Assembly (NCBI GenBank): GCA_050299855.1
Contig: JBNKWQ010000010.1
Coordinates: 1 to 64,000, forward strand
Source of the DNA: Hahella sp050299855
GTDB lineage: Bacteria; Pseudomonadota; Gammaproteobacteria; Pseudomonadales; Oleiphilaceae
DNA: 64,000 nucleotides
Direction: 5' to 3'
Part shown: piece after piece, positions 1-7,810 of the stretch
How positions within the stretch are numbered: the first letter of the stretch is position 1
How the letters are laid out: each line of letters begins with the position of its first letter
Made by a program: the position numbers and the translations under genes
Notes under the pieces: model-generated
Told to the model about the DNA's origin: nothing
The model's input: the letters and a program-made list of their open reading frames with translations, nothing else
Database searches by the model: none

Positions 1-1
1 A

Positions 2-688
2 GGTGACCCGGACCGGCCGTTAGTGATCGGTAGTGTCTATAATGCCGAAGTGATGCCTCCGTATGATCTGCCTGCCAATAAAGCGCACAGCGGTGTTAAG
101 AGCCGGTCGACCAAAGAGGGCGGTAAAGAGAACTACAACGAGATCATGTTCATTGATGAAAAAGGCAGTGAACTGGTTCGGGTGCATGCTGAGAAAGACC
201 GCAACATTACTGTTGAGAATGATGATACCGAGAGTGTCGGTAACGACCAGAGTATCACTATCGGTAAGAACCAGACTGAGGATGTTGGCGAAAATCGCAC
301 CACCTCGATCGGCAAAGATGATTCCGAAACAGTCGGTAACAACCAGAGCATTACCGTCGGCAAGGATCAGACGATCAATATCGACAAGAACAAGGTCGAA
401 AATATCGGCGGTAAATCCAGCCTGGCAGTCGAGAAAGAAGCCGAAATCAGCATCGGCAAAGACCTGACGGAATCCGTCGGTGGCAAGTACACCGAGTCCG
501 TCACCAAGGAATACGCCCTGGATGCCAAGAAGATCCAGTTAACCGCTGCCGATGAAATCAGCATCAAGGTTGGCAAAGCCAGTATCACCATGAAGAAAAA
601 CGGTGATATCACCATCAGCGGCGGCAAAATCAACGTGAAGGGCTCCGGCGTTGTCACCGTGAAGGGCAGCCAGATTAAAGAGAACTAA
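2..688 (+). CDS. vgrG: VgrG (TssI) C-terminal part, 5' end outside window
   Basis: C-terminal part of the T6SS spike tip protein. The reading frame is open from the first bases, so the true start lies upstream of the window. The opening residues (GDPDRPLVIGSVYN, then a KSRSTKEGG-like stretch) fit the gp5-type OB region of VgrG. They are followed by many short repeats built on VG-(N/K)-(D/N)-Q-(S/T)-I, the gp5 beta-helix needle, ending in an ITISGGKINVKG-type strand. No C-terminal toxin extension is present; the protein stops after KGSQIKEN. An AHH nuclease gene begins 34 bp downstream, so this VgrG probably carries that effector. The family assignment is secure. Confidence 0.93.
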   Translation, partial: GDPDRPLVIGSVYNAEVMPPYDLPANKAHSGVKSRSTKEGGKENYNEIMFIDEKGSELVRVHAEKDRNITVENDDTESVGNDQSITIGKNQTEDVGENRTTSIGKDDSETVGNNQSITVGKDQTINIDKNKVENIGGKSSLAVEKEAEISIGKDLTESVGGKYTESVTKEYALDAKKIQLTAADEISIKVGKASITMKKNGDITISGGKINVKGSGVVTVKGSQIKEN

Positions 689-722
689 TCCCAGTAAAGG
701 TAAATCGGTCAGGTAAGTCGTT

Positions 723-1505
723 ATGGCAACCGTTGCAGAAAGCAAAAAAAGTTACGATCGCTTCAAGACGAAGTGGGAGAAACTGGAAAAGAAAGCCAAG
801 GAAGAGGGTGAAGAGTCTGAACACCTCAGCGACATGGCTGCCAACCCCGGCGTCTATGGTCGGGGTGGCTCCTATGCAAAGAACGGCTATCACTACATCA
901 AGCAGAAGTCTGATCGCAAAAAGGTGTATGACTCAACCGGTGCCAAGCTGAAAAAAGCACTCGAAAGCCGTTTTAAATCGGCGCAGGGGACGACGGTCGG
1001 GTCTGCTGAACATATTAGCCGCTATAAATTTGTCTACAGCAAAACGACGTCAGCAGGGAAGCAGTTCAACTTCCATAACCAGAATATGCCTTATCAGAGT
1101 CAGGCACACCACATTGTGCCCGATAAAGTGTTTTCGACCAACGAAGGCCGGTTTACGGAAGATGATATGGTATTGCTACGCAAAGTGCCCTATAACCTGA
1201 ATCATGGTGAAAACATCATCTTTCTGCCAAAGCATGAAAGTAACTGTGTTATTCACAATCTGCCCAAGCACAATGGTTCGCATCCTAAGTACAATGATTT
1301 GGTGGCGACTGATGCCACCAAAGTGAAATCTAAGCTAGGAAAAAAGAAGGCTGAGGATTGTAAGCCAACGGAGCTACCTGTTATTGATGTGCTCAAGGAT
1401 CTTATTTCGTATGAGAAAAAGTACTGGGATTGGTTAGTGAAGAAAGGCGCAGGAAATATTAACGTTCACGCTTTGCCTCCAAAAAAGAAAAAAACATTTT
1501 CATAA
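723..1505 (+). CDS. AHH-type nuclease, probable T6SS cargo effector
   Basis: A 260-residue protein directly after vgrG. The N-terminal half is lysine/glutamate-rich and probably helical, with no PAAR or signal peptide. The C-terminal half has the AHH signature of the HNH/ENDO VII nuclease superfamily: AHHIVP at residues 128-133, an N-rich PYNLNHGENII stretch, and HNGSHPKY at 183-190. These supply the expected metal-binding and catalytic histidines. AHH domains are known toxin modules of polymorphic toxins and T6SS effectors, so DNA cleavage in the recipient cell is the inferred role. Downstream Imm11- and Imm49-like genes are candidate immunity genes. The basic tail ends in a lysine run. No experiment supports delivery by this VgrG; context alone suggests it. 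Confidence 0.85.
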   Translation: MATVAESKKSYDRFKTKWEKLEKKAKEEGEESEHLSDMAANPGVYGRGGSYAKNGYHYIKQKSDRKKVYDSTGAKLKKALESRFKSAQGTTVGSAEHISRYKFVYSKTTSAGKQFNFHNQNMPYQSQAHHIVPDKVFSTNEGRFTEDDMVLLRKVPYNLNHGENIIFLPKHESNCVIHNLPKHNGSHPKYNDLVATDATKVKSKLGKKKAEDCKPTELPVIDVLKDLISYEKKYWDWLVKKGAGNINVHALPPKKKKTFS

Positions 1506-1524
1506 CGTATTTTAAAGGGGAAAT

Positions 1525-2109
1525 ATGGACTACTTTCCATGGGAACACGATGAAGACGAGGATCTGGCTGTCATCGGTCGGATTCCAGCATCAATTAATG
1601 ATAATTTCTGGAAGCTTCATGAAGGAATCAGTTGTCAGGATTGGTTTCCTGAAGAAGTTCTATTTGAGGTTGACTCAAATAGAGGAATCAAATTAGCAGA
1701 CTCTATCCCCAACTCTCTTAATCTGTACATTGTTTCGGAAAAACTGTGCGAAATACTCGCGGCTGCAGATTCATCCTTCGAATTTTTGGAAGTGGGAATT
1801 CTCAATGCGAAGGGAAAGAACGTAGGCAAAAAATACTATATCGCGAATCTCGTAGGCTCGCTGATGTGTATGGATTCCGATCAGTCCGATTTTGAGCAGT
1901 CCAATCTGGATAAAAAACAAGTGTCATGGTTTAGGCGCTTGGTACTTGATGAGTCAAAGATTCCAGATACTAAACAGATATTTAGACTCGGCGAGATGAC
2001 TGAGTTGCTTTTGGTATCTGAAGAGCTGGCTATTAAAATCATAAGAGAAGGGAAGTGTTCAGGGGTAAGCCTGACTTACATTGAGGATTTCGGTGAGGAA
2101 TTCAGGTAG
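1525..2109 (+). CDS. Imm11/DUF1629-like immunity protein, copy 1
   Basis: A 194-residue soluble acidic protein starting 19 bp after the nuclease gene, with a good ribosome site (AAAGGGGAAAT before the ATG). The pattern matches the Imm11 (DUF1629) family: WKL at the N-terminus, SIPNSLN-x-YIVSEKL in the middle, a YYIAN strand, then IFRLGEMTELLLVSEELA and a C-terminal CSGVSLTYIEDF. Its position next to the nuclease makes it the best candidate for the cognate immunity protein. It is closely related to the copy at 2948, sharing the first residues' acidic FPWE start and the EEFR ending. The DNA looks AT-richer than the flanking vgrG and T6SS genes, consistent with transfer. Confidence 0.75.
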   Translation: MDYFPWEHDEDEDLAVIGRIPASINDNFWKLHEGISCQDWFPEEVLFEVDSNRGIKLADSIPNSLNLYIVSEKLCEILAAADSSFEFLEVGILNAKGKNVGKKYYIANLVGSLMCMDSDQSDFEQSNLDKKQVSWFRRLVLDESKIPDTKQIFRLGEMTELLLVSEELAIKIIREGKCSGVSLTYIEDFGEEFR

Positions 2110-2112
2110 ATA

Positions 2113-2184
2113 ATGGAATTCCTGGCGTGACAAAGCGACATTCAGGGCGAGCGAGGCCAGTGATACAAAAATGCCCGACAGATA
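2113..2184 (+). pseudogene. Decayed start of an immunity-gene copy
   Basis: Three bases after the stop of copy 1 comes an ATG followed by codons for E-F-L-A and then TGA. The gene at 3536 begins identically spaced after the stop of its upstream neighbour and reads M-E-Y-L-A-W-Q-N-D-I-Q-D-E. Here the Trp codon TGG has become TGA, later codons still match (CAA, GAC ATT CAG, GAG), and the frame is lost further on around TGCCC-x-x-CAGA-x-ATT. This is the remnant of a copy-4-type start, which probably recombined with or degenerated into the next paralogue. Confidence 0.6.
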
Positions 2185-2808
2185 TTGAAGGACATTGGCA
2201 AAGTGTCGGATATTTCTAAGGAATATTATTGTTGGGTGAATGATCGTACGGCTGATTCCTATGCTGGGCTTGATGGGCTGCCGAATGAGCTTGAAGAACA
2301 CTACTGGAAGTTAACTGATGGCGTATCTTCAAAGGACTGGTTTCCTGAATCTGTTATTTTCGATTTAGACCCAAATGAAGGCATAAAAATCGCTGATTCA
2401 ATACCCAATACAAAGTTGTTGAAAGTTGTATCGGAGAAACTTAAGAATATTCTGGTTGAGTATAGCGATGACTTCGAGTTCTATCCGGTTGCTATTAGAA
2501 ATGCTAGAGGCAAGTTAGTGAAAAAGAGTTTTTTTCTCGCTAATTTGCTTAAATCCATACCGGCTGTTGATAGAGTTCACTCGAAAGTAACAGTTTCGCA
2601 TTTGAATCCATCGCAGTTTTCAGATGTTGAAACGTTTTCTCTTAATCCGGATGCTCTAGCCGTACCGCTTCCAATTTTCAGATTAGCTGAATATCCGCAT
2701 TTACATATTGTAAGCAAAGATCTAGCCGTGGCGATTAAAAAGGAGCACGGTTGTAATGGGATTAGATTTATCCCGGTAAGTTCATATAATTCGCTCAAAA
2801 TTATTTAG
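2185..2808 (+). CDS. Imm11/DUF1629-like immunity paralogue, copy 2
   Basis: Divergent paralogue of the neighbouring immunity proteins. It retains YWKLTDGVSSKDWFPES, the I-x-D-SIPN segment, VVSEKL and an IFRLAEYPHLHIVSKDLA C-terminal block, but has a different loop (about residues 130-160) and ends in SYNSLKII instead of the DYGEEFR-type tail. The start is uncertain: the first in-frame start is TTG at 2185, while GTG at 2203 has an AAGGA about 10 bp upstream. No good ATG exists near the N-terminus, because the 5' end runs into the relict described just before. It may be a recombinant gene with a replaced start, and its expression is uncertain. Confidence 0.65.
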   Translation: MKDIGKVSDISKEYYCWVNDRTADSYAGLDGLPNELEEHYWKLTDGVSSKDWFPESVIFDLDPNEGIKIADSIPNTKLLKVVSEKLKNILVEYSDDFEFYPVAIRNARGKLVKKSFFLANLLKSIPAVDRVHSKVTVSHLNPSQFSDVETFSLNPDALAVPLPIFRLAEYPHLHIVSKDLAVAIKKEHGCNGIRFIPVSSYNSLKII

Positions 2809-2947
2809 CTATTTATATGAAGATCTTCTCTATTTTTATCTGTCGTGAAGACTTGTGCCTTTCGGTAAAAAGCTGAAAATATTAATCAGATTGCCAGGCC
2901 AAAACAGAAGGGACTTGGTAAATAATAATCAGCTTTAGGAGTACAGG

Positions 2948-3532
2948 ATGCAATTTTTCCCTTGGGAAAGCGAGGATGACGAAGATTTAGAGGTCGTTAA
3001 TAAAACCCCTGCATCGTTACTGGGAACTAAGTGGAAGCTGACAGAAGGTATTTCATGCAAAGACTGGATGACAGAAGATGTGGTCTTTGAACTCGATCCG
3101 AATCGGGGCATAAAACTTTCCGATTCAATCCCGAATACGCTGAATATCCATATTGTTTCTGAAAAGCTGAAGGACATTCTGGATGCTTCGGGAGAGAACA
3201 TCGAGTTTTTCCCTGTCACAATTCTGAATCCAAAAGGAAAGAAGATTTCAAAGCCCTATTTCATTGCCAATGTGGTAGGCAGTGTAAAGTGTATGGACCT
3301 GAAGAGTTCCGAATATAGGGAATCTGCGATGGATAAAGGGCAAATGACCCGGGTTTCCCGGCTGGTTCTTGATGAGGAAAAGATTCCTGAAGGGAAGCAG
3401 ATTTTTCGTCTAGGTGAGATGACTGAACTATTGATAGTGGCAGAACCGCTTGCGCTTAAAATTGCGGTTGATAACAAGTGCACGGGCGTCAATATGACTT
3501 ATCTGGAAGACTACGGTGAAGAGTTCAGATAA
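2948..3532 (+). CDS. Imm11/DUF1629-like immunity paralogue, copy 3
   Basis: A 194-residue protein with its own ribosome site (AGGAG, 7 bp before the ATG) after a 139-bp gap. It is the nearest relative of copy 1: same length, FPWE near the start, KWKLTEGISCKDW, a near-identical SIPNTLNIHIVSEKL segment, KQIFRLGEMTELLIV, and the ending DYGEEFR. Family signature as for Imm11 (DUF1629). The separate RBS suggests independent translation and perhaps an internal promoter. It is either immunity against a variant toxin met in other strains (orphan immunity) or a redundant duplicate. Confidence 0.73.
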   Translation: MQFFPWESEDDEDLEVVNKTPASLLGTKWKLTEGISCKDWMTEDVVFELDPNRGIKLSDSIPNTLNIHIVSEKLKDILDASGENIEFFPVTILNPKGKKISKPYFIANVVGSVKCMDLKSSEYRESAMDKGQMTRVSRLVLDEEKIPEGKQIFRLGEMTELLIVAEPLALKIAVDNKCTGVNMTYLEDYGEEFR

Positions 3533-3535
3533 ATA

Positions 3536-4111
3536 ATGGAGTATCTTGCGTGGCAAAACGATATTCAGGATGAGTACTGCTATATAAACAAGTGCCCATC
3601 AGACATTTCGGATGATAAATGGATGTTGACCGAAGGGGCATCATGTAAAGACTGGTTTCCTGATGACCTGGTTTTTGATCTGGACCCTGATTCCGGGATT
3701 AAAATTCCTGATTCGATTCCGAATTCGTTAAATATCCACATAGTTTCTGAGAAACTGAAAAGTATTCTAGAAAGCGAATCGCAGGAGTATGAGTTTTTCC
3801 CAATCACCATCAAGAACGCTAAAGGTAAGAAGGTTGCAAAGACATATTATGTGGCGAACTTACTAACCAAGATATCTTGTACAGATCTAAAACAGTCAAA
3901 ATATGTAGAGTCCTGTTTGGATAAGGGCCAGTTTGCGTCTATTTCCAAGTTGGTCCTGGACGAAAAGAAAATCCCAGAGGGAACACCTCTTTTCAGGTTG
4001 GGGGAAATGACTGAGCTGGTTTTGGTTTCAAAGGAGCTGGCGATCAAAATTAAGCGGGAGAATGGGTGTACAGGAGCACTATTCGTCTTTTTGACCAGCT
4101 ACTCCGGGTAG
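3536..4111 (+). CDS. Imm11/DUF1629-like immunity paralogue, copy 4
   Basis: A 191-residue protein starting three bases after the stop of copy 3, so the two are almost certainly translated together. It begins MEYLAWQND and continues with DKWMLTEGASCKDWF, DSIPNSLNIHIVSEKL, a YYVANLL strand, and PLFRLGEMTELVLVSKELA. The C-terminus ends SYSG, shorter than the EEFR tail of copies 1 and 3. The start region is the intact counterpart of the relict at 2113, which shows that a two-gene block (copy 1/3 type followed by copy 4 type) was duplicated here. Confidence 0.73.
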   Translation: MEYLAWQNDIQDEYCYINKCPSDISDDKWMLTEGASCKDWFPDDLVFDLDPDSGIKIPDSIPNSLNIHIVSEKLKSILESESQEYEFFPITIKNAKGKKVAKTYYVANLLTKISCTDLKQSKYVESCLDKGQFASISKLVLDEKKIPEGTPLFRLGEMTELVLVSKELAIKIKRENGCTGALFVFLTSYSG

Positions 4112-4121
4112 CATACTTTAG

Positions 4122-4328
4122 GACCTGTTGAAGGGGCAGATGTCCAGAATTACTGAGCTGGTTCTGGATGAAAGTAAAATACCTGAGGGTAAAATGATAT
4201 TTCGATTGGGTGAGATGACTGAACTATTGATTGCTACCGAGGACCTGGCCATCGACATTAAAAGAACTCACGGCTGCAACGGAATCTTCTTTGTCGCTAT
4301 TGAAGAATATGGAATTGAGTTTAGATAG
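4122..4328 (+). pseudogene. C-terminal fragment of a fifth immunity copy
   Basis: About 68 codons that match only the last third of copies 1 and 3: DLLKGQMSRITELVLDE, then KMIFRLGEMTELLIAT, EDLAIDIKR, and the ending EYGIEFR. The frame is closed upstream by TAG at 4119-4121, and only a TTG (4128) or the internal ATG (4140) could start it, without a convincing ribosome site. The N-terminal two thirds are missing, so this is a truncated relic, probably of recombination between repeats. A short expressed peptide cannot be excluded. Confidence 0.65.
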
Positions 4329-4375
4329 ATCCGGGTGCCTTGTGGGCATATTGTTACAGTGAAAGAGGATATCCC

Positions 4376-5134
4376 TTGGGAAGCTCAACAGTAGAAATCG
4401 ACGTTTTAACTGAAAATCTTGAATACCGGTTGGATCAGTACCGCAAGATCCTGGCGACCGGTAAGAAGGATGAAGCTTATTTTCGCGCCTTGTCGGACTC
4501 GGTGGTGAGGCTGCGCTGGCTGGGCATCAGCCAATTGCTGGGGCAAACCAACGTAAGCGGCTTTTTCAAACGTCATGTGGAAGCGGCGAGATTGCGTAAG
4601 AAGCTGTTGGAAGAAACCAAAGCCCTTCCGGAGTTTTCCCGGTTTGGACTGGTCAGTGATTATCTGCCGATGTTAGGCGCTTACATTGCAGGGGAAGAGG
4701 ACTTGGCTCTGCAGATTGCCATGATAAGTGATCGCGCTTTCGATGAAGATTACGAGTACGAAGAAGACTACACCTACGGCAGGTTCTTTGCCCAATGGCT
4801 CAGGTACGGGGCCAATCTGGGAAGTTTTATTAACTCTATCATGATCTCTCTTGAGACACTGGAAGAGACTGGTAGTGCCAGATTTTCCCTGATCCAGGCA
4901 TTGAAAGACAAAAATACGGACGATTTCAACGAGGCTATGCAGCAACTCATCAGTGAGTTTGAAGATTACTATGCCGGCATTGAGGGGACTTTGTCGCTGG
5001 ACAAGGAGAAGTTCACTGTTGAACGTGCAGTCAGTGTCGAAGTATTGGCCTGGTTGAAAATGGCATCCGTTGTTGGCCTCAATGTTCGCAAGGATTACAA
5101 ATATACCCCTCAGATTCTGGTGATGGCGCTGTAA
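4376..5134 (+). CDS. Imm49-like immunity protein
   Basis: A soluble, mostly helical protein unrelated to the Imm11-like copies. It resembles the Imm49 family (recalled from its pattern): an acidic Y-rich stretch DYEYEEDYTYGRFFAQWLRYG, a later helix DFNEAMQQLISEFEDYY, and a conserved EVLAWLKMASVVGLNV near the end. The start is taken as TTG at 4376 because AGAGGA lies 6 bp upstream; the frame is also open back to a TTG at 4340. It sits after the immunity array and 1 bp before a thiolase-fold gene. No second toxin for it is visible in the window, so it either co-protects against the AHH nuclease or is an orphan. Confidence 0.6.
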   Translation: MGSSTVEIDVLTENLEYRLDQYRKILATGKKDEAYFRALSDSVVRLRWLGISQLLGQTNVSGFFKRHVEAARLRKKLLEETKALPEFSRFGLVSDYLPMLGAYIAGEEDLALQIAMISDRAFDEDYEYEEDYTYGRFFAQWLRYGANLGSFINSIMISLETLEETGSARFSLIQALKDKNTDDFNEAMQQLISEFEDYYAGIEGTLSLDKEKFTVERAVSVEVLAWLKMASVVGLNVRKDYKYTPQILVMAL

Positions 5135-5135
5135 A

Positions 5136-6296
5136 ATGACTGACACACCCTCTTTGAAGTTTACCGCTAAAGGCATGGTTAGTTCGTTGGGAGATGTTCG
5201 TAATGGTTGTGCAGCTGCCAGGGCGGGGCTGAGCAGACCAGTGGAACTGTCCTTGGCTGTCACTCTTGCAGACGAAATCATGCCTGTATCGCTTACCGGT
5301 TATCCCTGCCATCAAGTTCAGGGGTTTCAGGAATATGGAAGGCTTAGTTTTCTGGCATACCTTGCCGTGGCGGATCTAGTGACACAATTTCCCCAGTCTG
5401 CCGTTGGCGAATCATCAATTATCGTTAATATTCCTGCTTCTTGTGAGCGAACTTCTCTTGATCGCCAGTGTGCAAACACAGGAAAATCCGGTAGGCAATT
5501 ATTTAGTGATTGTTTCGGCAATCTATTGGCAGCAAATCCGCTGAATCTTTCCGGTAGATCAATTTATATTATCGAGGAAGGTGAAGCCGGGATTGCTAAG
5601 TCACTGGTGTCCGCGCAACAAATTCTGACTCAGGGTAAATCCCGATCTTGCCTGGTGATCAGTGTTGACAGCTATCTGGATGAAGTTACTCTTGAAGATT
5701 TTGTACTATCCGGCCGCATCCGAACGCCTGATGTTTCGCAGGGATTTTTACCTGGCGAAGGCGCCGTCGCACTATTACTTGAGACATCAAAGTCTCAGGC
5801 TGAACCTTTGGCATACGTTTCGTCCATTGTGCATGATGTTGAAAATTATAAATTTCCTTTGCCCTTCGAGCTGTTTGTGGAAGAGGAGTCGCTTGTAGAA
5901 AGTGCTAATGAAGATGATGCTGATTCCCAGGAGACTGAAGAAACTGTCGAGCTGGATACTCCGGGGCGAGTGTACGCCAGTGTTATCGAATCCGCTGTCG
6001 CCCCCTTGTCACCGGAAGGCCGGTGGCTAATGATTAATGACTTAAATGGTGAAGTACTTAAAGCGAATGAGTGGGGACAAATGATTACCCGCATTTCAAG
6101 TGACCAGGGTTTTGTGCGCGGGCTTGAATGGGATACCCCAGCGCTTTATTTTGGCCATACGGGTTGCACCTCTATGGGATTGGCTATTTGTATGGCGCTA
6201 CATGGCGCTACCAGAGGGTATCTGAAAAATTATAAGGCTCTCATTTGTGGTGGTTCTGATCGAGGGTTAAGAGCTGCGATTACTCTGCAGCTATAA
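5136..6296 (+). CDS. Thiolase-fold (beta-ketoacyl synthase-like) protein, probably catalytically dead
   Basis: A 386-residue protein with recognisable ketoacyl-synthase landmarks: a C-L-V-I-S-V-D-SY segment (about residue 180), GFLPGEGAVALLLE, and GHTGCTSMGLA near the C-terminus, which matches the KAS His loop. The nucleophile loop that should carry an ACSS-type Cys instead reads IIEEGEAGIAKSL, so the catalytic Cys seems absent. An acidic insertion rich in E and D (about residues 245-275) interrupts the fold. It starts 1 bp after the immunity gene, so it belongs to the VgrG-effector operon. A role as adaptor or chaperone in loading T6SS cargo is an inference, not a known function. Confidence 0.7.
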   Translation: MTDTPSLKFTAKGMVSSLGDVRNGCAAARAGLSRPVELSLAVTLADEIMPVSLTGYPCHQVQGFQEYGRLSFLAYLAVADLVTQFPQSAVGESSIIVNIPASCERTSLDRQCANTGKSGRQLFSDCFGNLLAANPLNLSGRSIYIIEEGEAGIAKSLVSAQQILTQGKSRSCLVISVDSYLDEVTLEDFVLSGRIRTPDVSQGFLPGEGAVALLLETSKSQAEPLAYVSSIVHDVENYKFPLPFELFVEEESLVESANEDDADSQETEETVELDTPGRVYASVIESAVAPLSPEGRWLMINDLNGEVLKANEWGQMITRISSDQGFVRGLEWDTPALYFGHTGCTSMGLAICMALHGATRGYLKNYKALICGGSDRGLRAAITLQL

Positions 6297-6298
6297 AA

Positions 6299-6517
6299 TG
6301 GCGCGAGCTTGAGGGTCACCCGTTAGCCGCTAATATCAGCACCTATCGTGGACGTGATTGGTACAACCTTTACTATGGTGATTTTGCGTCCTCTGATGAG
6401 GCTCAATCGGTGTTGGAGAGCTTGCCGGGGAGTCCGCAGTCCAATCAACCTTGGGTGCGCCGGGTGGCTTCAATTCAGGCGTCTGGGCCGGTAATCGAGA
6501 AACGCTCTGCTGCGTAA
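6299..6517 (+). pseudogene. 3' remnant of a SPOR-domain gene
   Basis: Directly after the thiolase-fold gene, in a different frame, an open stretch reads KWRELEG, then STYRGRDWYNLYYGDFAS, a helix DEAQSVLESLP, and PWVRRVASIQ, and stops with TAA at 6515. This is the typical end of a SPOR peptidoglycan-binding domain (R-x-WY-x-(V/L)-x-YGDFxSxxEA ... PWVR). No start codon or upstream part exists: the frame runs back only into the thiolase-fold coding sequence. It is therefore a truncated 3' scrap, marking a rearrangement junction at the end of the VgrG island. Programmed frameshifting as a fusion is unlikely but not excluded. Confidence 0.65.
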
Positions 6518-6534
6518 AATCCGCGCAGCAGAGC
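6504..6534 (+). terminator. Strong hairpin at the end of the VgrG island
   Basis: Perfect 11-bp stem GCTCTGCTGCG / CGCAGCAGAGC (6504-6514 with 6524-6534) and a 9-nt loop that contains the TAA of the SPOR fragment. No long T tract follows on the plus strand. It lies between the plus-strand island and the converging lipoprotein gene and may serve as their terminator. Confidence 0.55.
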
Positions 6535-6567
6535 CTCTGGTTGGCTGAAAAAAACAAACTGAAGAGA

Positions 6568-7779
6568 TTAATTACCCATGTAGTTGAATTCCAGCAGGGT
6601 TATTTCTTCGTGCTCGCTAATGCTGCCTGTAACTATCTGACTGTTGTTACCGTAGTATATTCGTGCAGTATAGGTTGTCGGTTCTCCGCGAAAGTGATAC
6701 ACGAAAGCTCTATAAGCGCCTAGGGGAGCGCCGTTTTCCCAGAAAATGTTCTCAATGGGGTCTTCTATCCCAGGGTCAACATTATCGACATCAAGTTGAC
6801 CTATATTTGTTTCGCAGATTGCGGTTTTATTGTTGTAGTAAATCTCGTTGCCGCATGGATCAATGACATGGATATCAAGATCATTATCGTCTGACGGCCA
6901 CTCCAGATTAATTCTGACAACGCCGGAACCTCCGGTGAGATCGCCTTGGGGGGGGACATCTAACACTGTACCCTGGTCATAAATCAGGGCTGTTCCTTGA
7001 GTGGAATAGGTCAAACCTTCAACGGTATAACCTACATTCAAACTAAAGGTCTCATAGTTCTCGCCATCGTCGTCAGTAAGAATTGGAACGCGGACTTCTT
7101 TAAGGGTCTCCCCAGGCGCGAAAGTGAGAGTGCCGAAGGTGGCTTCGTAATCGATGCCGTCAATGGACGAGCCATTAAAGGTCGAGTAGTCGGCAACAAA
7201 TTCTGTCGACTGCGCTGGTGTCAGGCGTACTAGAAAGGTTGCAAACTCGGCACTTTCTTCAACCACCACGCTGACGACTGTGACCAAGCGTGATTGCGGT
7301 TCAACGCGTACGGCAATCGTATCGTAATTGGTATTTCCAGAGGCATCCTGCACGGTTAAGCGAAACTGTAGCTGTTCAGTGTTTTGGATATCGGGCGCCA
7401 TAAAGGCAGGATTTAGTGAGGTCGGGTCGGCGATAGTCACTGGGGTACCTTTTAATTGGTTCCAGTAAATCGCCACAATGTCATCCATTGAGGATTCGGC
7501 CTGGCCGTTAAGGAAAAGGAGCACATTCGGGTCAGTGACCTGATCGCGTCCGGCGTTAACGGTGATGTACTCACCACCGGTCACAGGTGCAACCGCCAAT
7601 AGCTGTACACTGTTGTCGCCTTCATCGTCACTGCCGGCATCATTGCCTGTATCATTGCCGGATACTGAGTCATAACGGTCTGCATCCAGGGAGCTGCTGG
7701 ACTGCCCACAACCCGAAACAACGAGTGCCAGTAACAGGATGATAGTGGCATGCAGGATGGTTAATGATCTTTGGAACAT
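6568..7779 (-). CDS. Lipoprotein with Calx-beta and YfaP/DUF2135-like domains
   Basis: Start chosen at the ATG preceded by AAGGAGG; it begins MFQRSLTILHA and gives a type II signal peptide with lipobox VVSGC (Cys24). An S/D-rich linker follows. Next come a PKD-like stretch (about 70-170), a Calx-beta domain (about 180-275, with FGTLTFAPGET and acidic DDDGENYE), and a C-terminal domain (about 290-400) with W-x-x-DDNDLDIHVIDPCG, LDVDNVD, ENIFW and G-x-YRAFVYHF. The last domain resembles YfaP/DUF2135 and recurs in the lipoprotein at 46403. It lies 31 bp after the beta-barrel gene on the same strand, so the two probably form an operon and act at the outer membrane. Exact role unknown. Confidence 0.75.
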   Translation of the reverse strand: MFQRSLTILHATIILLLALVVSGCGQSSSSLDADRYDSVSGNDTGNDAGSDDEGDNSVQLLAVAPVTGGEYITVNAGRDQVTDPNVLLFLNGQAESSMDDIVAIYWNQLKGTPVTIADPTSLNPAFMAPDIQNTEQLQFRLTVQDASGNTNYDTIAVRVEPQSRLVTVVSVVVEESAEFATFLVRLTPAQSTEFVADYSTFNGSSIDGIDYEATFGTLTFAPGETLKEVRVPILTDDDGENYETFSLNVGYTVEGLTYSTQGTALIYDQGTVLDVPPQGDLTGGSGVVRINLEWPSDDNDLDIHVIDPCGNEIYYNNKTAICETNIGQLDVDNVDPGIEDPIENIFWENGAPLGAYRAFVYHFRGEPTTYTARIYYGNNSQIVTGSISEHEEITLLEFNYMGN

Positions 7780-7810
7780 GGTTGCGATCCTCCTTGATGT
7801 GTTTGATGAA

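Noticed and set aside
4673..5281. Long minus-strand frame opposite the Imm49-like gene
   Set aside because: It is antisense to two well-supported genes, matches no family and has no start signal.
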